Both the position numbers and the translations under genes were made by a program. Positions 62,766 to 64,000 of a stretch of 64,000 bases of DNA are shown here, one piece after another. The notes under the pieces were generated by a model, which saw nothing but the letters and a program-made list of their open reading frames with translations, searched no databases and was not told the origin of the DNA. Numbering within the stretch: the first letter of the stretch is position 1; every line of letters begins with the position of its first letter. The DNA comes from Novosphingobium sp. (lineage in GTDB: Bacteria > Pseudomonadota > Alphaproteobacteria > Sphingomonadales > Sphingomonadaceae): contig JADJYM010000012.1 of assembly GCA_016719755.1 (NCBI GenBank), positions 67,001 to 131,000 of the forward strand. The letters run 5' to 3'.

Positions 62766-64000
62766 TCAGAGCCCGAAGTCGAAATCCAGGGTCTTTTCCG
62801 GGACCGGCAGTTGGATCGCCGGCTTCGATTGAGCCGTCTCGATGGCCGAGGTCTTGCCGCCGATATTGCGGGTCACGTCGCGTTCCAGCGCCTTGACGTT
62901 GTCGACTACCAAGGCAGCGCTGTCGGCGATGCGGGTGACGGCGACGAGGAACGACTGGGTCGAGTTGAGCGTCTTTTCCTTCTCGCTCATCAGGATGATG
63001 CCGTTGTCGGCGGTCATGCCCTGGGCGATGTGGACGTTGATCGCGTATGCGAGGTCGAGCCGCTCGAGCATCCGGTCGCCGCGACTGAGTTCGTGCCGCT
63101 CGCCGTCGCGCGTCAGCACGGTCATCGAATGGCGGCCGATGGATTCGATCTGCGCGAAGTCGCCGTTGAGCAGGCCGCGCTGGCGGTCATTGTCGGTCCA
63201 GCGGATGCGGTCGCCCTCGTACACGCCGATGTTCTTTTGCTGATAGATCGAAACCGCATCATGGGAGAGGTTGCGAGGCAGCTTGTCGGGAGTGAACTGG
63301 CGGACGGAGCCGTCTGCCATGGCAAGCTGAACCTTGCCGCCGTCTGCCCCCTTCACCTCGCCGCGATCGCCACGCCCGAAGCCCTGACTCGGCAGGTCGG
63401 TGCCGAACTCGACGATCCGCCCGTCCTGATAGCCCTTCATCTGCCGCGCCCCCTCCCGCGTTATGGTGACGCGGTCGAGGACGCTCACCCGCTTTTCCTC
63501 GCCATCCAGCTCTCCGCGCGTCATCCGCTCGCGCTGGACTGCAGCGTTGGCGGCGGTGCGCATGGCGCGGCCAGATGCGAGCAAGAGGGTTCGGTCACGT
63601 TCACCCTCCGGAAGATTGGCCCATAGCTTCGCGGCGGTCTCTGGCCCCTTGGCAAAGGGCACTTCGATAGTGTTTGGCTTCAGAAGGTCGAACGCGCGGC
63701 CAAGGTTCCGATTGTCCAGCGCGTCATTCAGGGCCTTCATCTGCGGCGACTGGGCACGCAGATTCTCGGTTATGGTGGCGGTGGCCAAACCTTCCTTCTG
63801 CAGCAGTTCGAAAGGCTTCCCGGCCTCGATGGCAGGAAGCTGACGGGTATCACCGGCGAGGATCAGGCGCGCGACGTCCATGCCGTTCGCCAGCTCAATC
63901 AACTTGGCGAGGCGTTCGTTGCCGATCTGCGAGGCTTCATCGACCAGGATGACCGAGCCGGACAGCGATGCCTTTGCCTCCGCCATTTTTTCCGAGCTGG
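62766..64000 (-). CDS. MobF-type relaxase, helicase part, cut by the right edge
   Basis: Only the C-terminal ~411 residues are seen. Helicase motifs of the TraI/TrwC/TraA type are clear: ILVDEASQIGN (motif II), LILAGDTRQLPAIEAG (motif III), ITENLRAQSPQMKALNDAL (motif IV), AYAINVHIAQGMTADNG (motif V) and FLVAVTRIADSA (motif VI). The N-terminal nicking domain lies outside. The protein would nick oriT and unwind the transferred strand. All genes from here to the exonuclease at 54787 read in the same direction. The name TraA or TraI cannot be decided from this part. Confidence 0.85.
   Translation of the reverse strand, partial: SSEKMAEAKASLSGSVILVDEASQIGNERLAKLIELANGMDVARLILAGDTRQLPAIEAGKPFELLQKEGLATATITENLRAQSPQMKALNDALDNRNLGRAFDLLKPNTIEVPFAKGPETAAKLWANLPEGERDRTLLLASGRAMRTAANAAVQRERMTRGELDGEEKRVSVLDRVTITREGARQMKGYQDGRIVEFGTDLPSQGFGRGDRGEVKGADGGKVQLAMADGSVRQFTPDKLPRNLSHDAVSIYQQKNIGVYEGDRIRWTDNDRQRGLLNGDFAQIESIGRHSMTVLTRDGERHELSRGDRMLERLDLAYAINVHIAQGMTADNGIILMSEKEKTLNSTQSFLVAVTRIADSAALVVDNVKALERDVTRNIGGKTSAIETAQSKPAIQLPVPEKTLDFDFGL

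Larger units (their letters stand above)
34027..64000. mobile_element. Integrative element (ICE or IME) inserted at tRNA-Val, open at right
   Basis: From tRNA-Val onwards the gene content changes. First come a tyrosine integrase facing the tRNA, excisionase-like genes and an XRE repressor. Defence and toxin genes follow, then ParA/RHH partition-like genes, and a MobF-type relaxase at the right edge. GC content is visibly lower than in the chromosome. The far end (attR, a repeat of the tRNA 3' end) is outside the window. The relaxase argues for a conjugative or mobilisable element. Transfer (T4SS) genes were not seen within the window. Confidence 0.75.

Overview
Organism and setting. The left half is high-GC chromosomal backbone typical of an alphaproteobacterium, most probably a sphingomonad (Novosphingobium/Sphingobium/Erythrobacter relatives). 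The signs are a ChpT-type histidine phosphotransferase, a RpoH of the alphaproteobacterial form, clpP and clpX in separate transcription units, a pyrB followed by a metal-ligand-less pyrC', a large TonB receptor, DUF3297, and palindromic interspersed repeats. I infer the genus group from gene content only.

Chromosomal part (1-34026). In order: mlaE (cut by the left edge), valS (frameshifted as read, and carrying an in-frame palindromic repeat), rnpB, an N-acetylmuramoyl-alanine amidase, chpT, a JAMM-type isopeptidase-like protein, rluD, rpoH, an acyltransferase, mtgA, a TonB-dependent receptor, a His-rich cation-efflux protein, two small exported proteins, clpX, clpP, a Crp/Fnr regulator, a DUF2892 protein, an SH3-like exported protein, tig with a long Lys/Ala tail, tRNA-Leu, sppA, pyrB-pyrC', a TPR/SPOR protein, a ParA-like ATPase with a small partner, a Sel1/SPOR protein, bfd-bfr, der, a CHAP hydrolase, a DUF3297 protein and tRNA-Val(CAC).

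Integrated element (about 34027 to beyond 64000). A tyrosine integrase faces the 3' end of tRNA-Val, next to two small excisionase-like genes and a divergent XRE regulator. Cargo follows: a GIY-YIG-like protein, an unknown 419-residue protein, a DUF3883 nuclease-like protein and a HipBA toxin-antitoxin pair with twin operators. Next is a co-directional operon of HTH protein, DUF499-type ATPase, two small proteins, DUF1156/Zn-ribbon adenine methylase (three frameshifts as read), PLD-SNF2 helicase and metallophosphoesterase. The phosphoesterase is split by a 2.5-kb IS21 element with a 9-bp target duplication. This operon matches the helicase-methylase-ATPase type of predicted phage defence.

Most interesting block (54787-62698). 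Reading leftward from the MobF-type relaxase at the right edge come a ParA/RHH pair with operator-like inverted repeats, then a tight set: CHC2/Toprim primase-like protein, a 1079-residue reverse transcriptase of the Abi/UG type, a stand-alone nitrilase-fold protein and a DEDDh (ExoI-like) exonuclease. The primase, RT and nitrilase genes overlap by 4 and 11 bases, so translational coupling is likely. RT plus nitrilase recalls the class 1 defence RTs, but the coupled primase and the downstream exonuclease are not parts I know for those systems. This is the best candidate for an undescribed system here.

Limits: no homology searches were run. Frameshifts in valS, istB and the DUF1156 gene could be real decay or sequence error.
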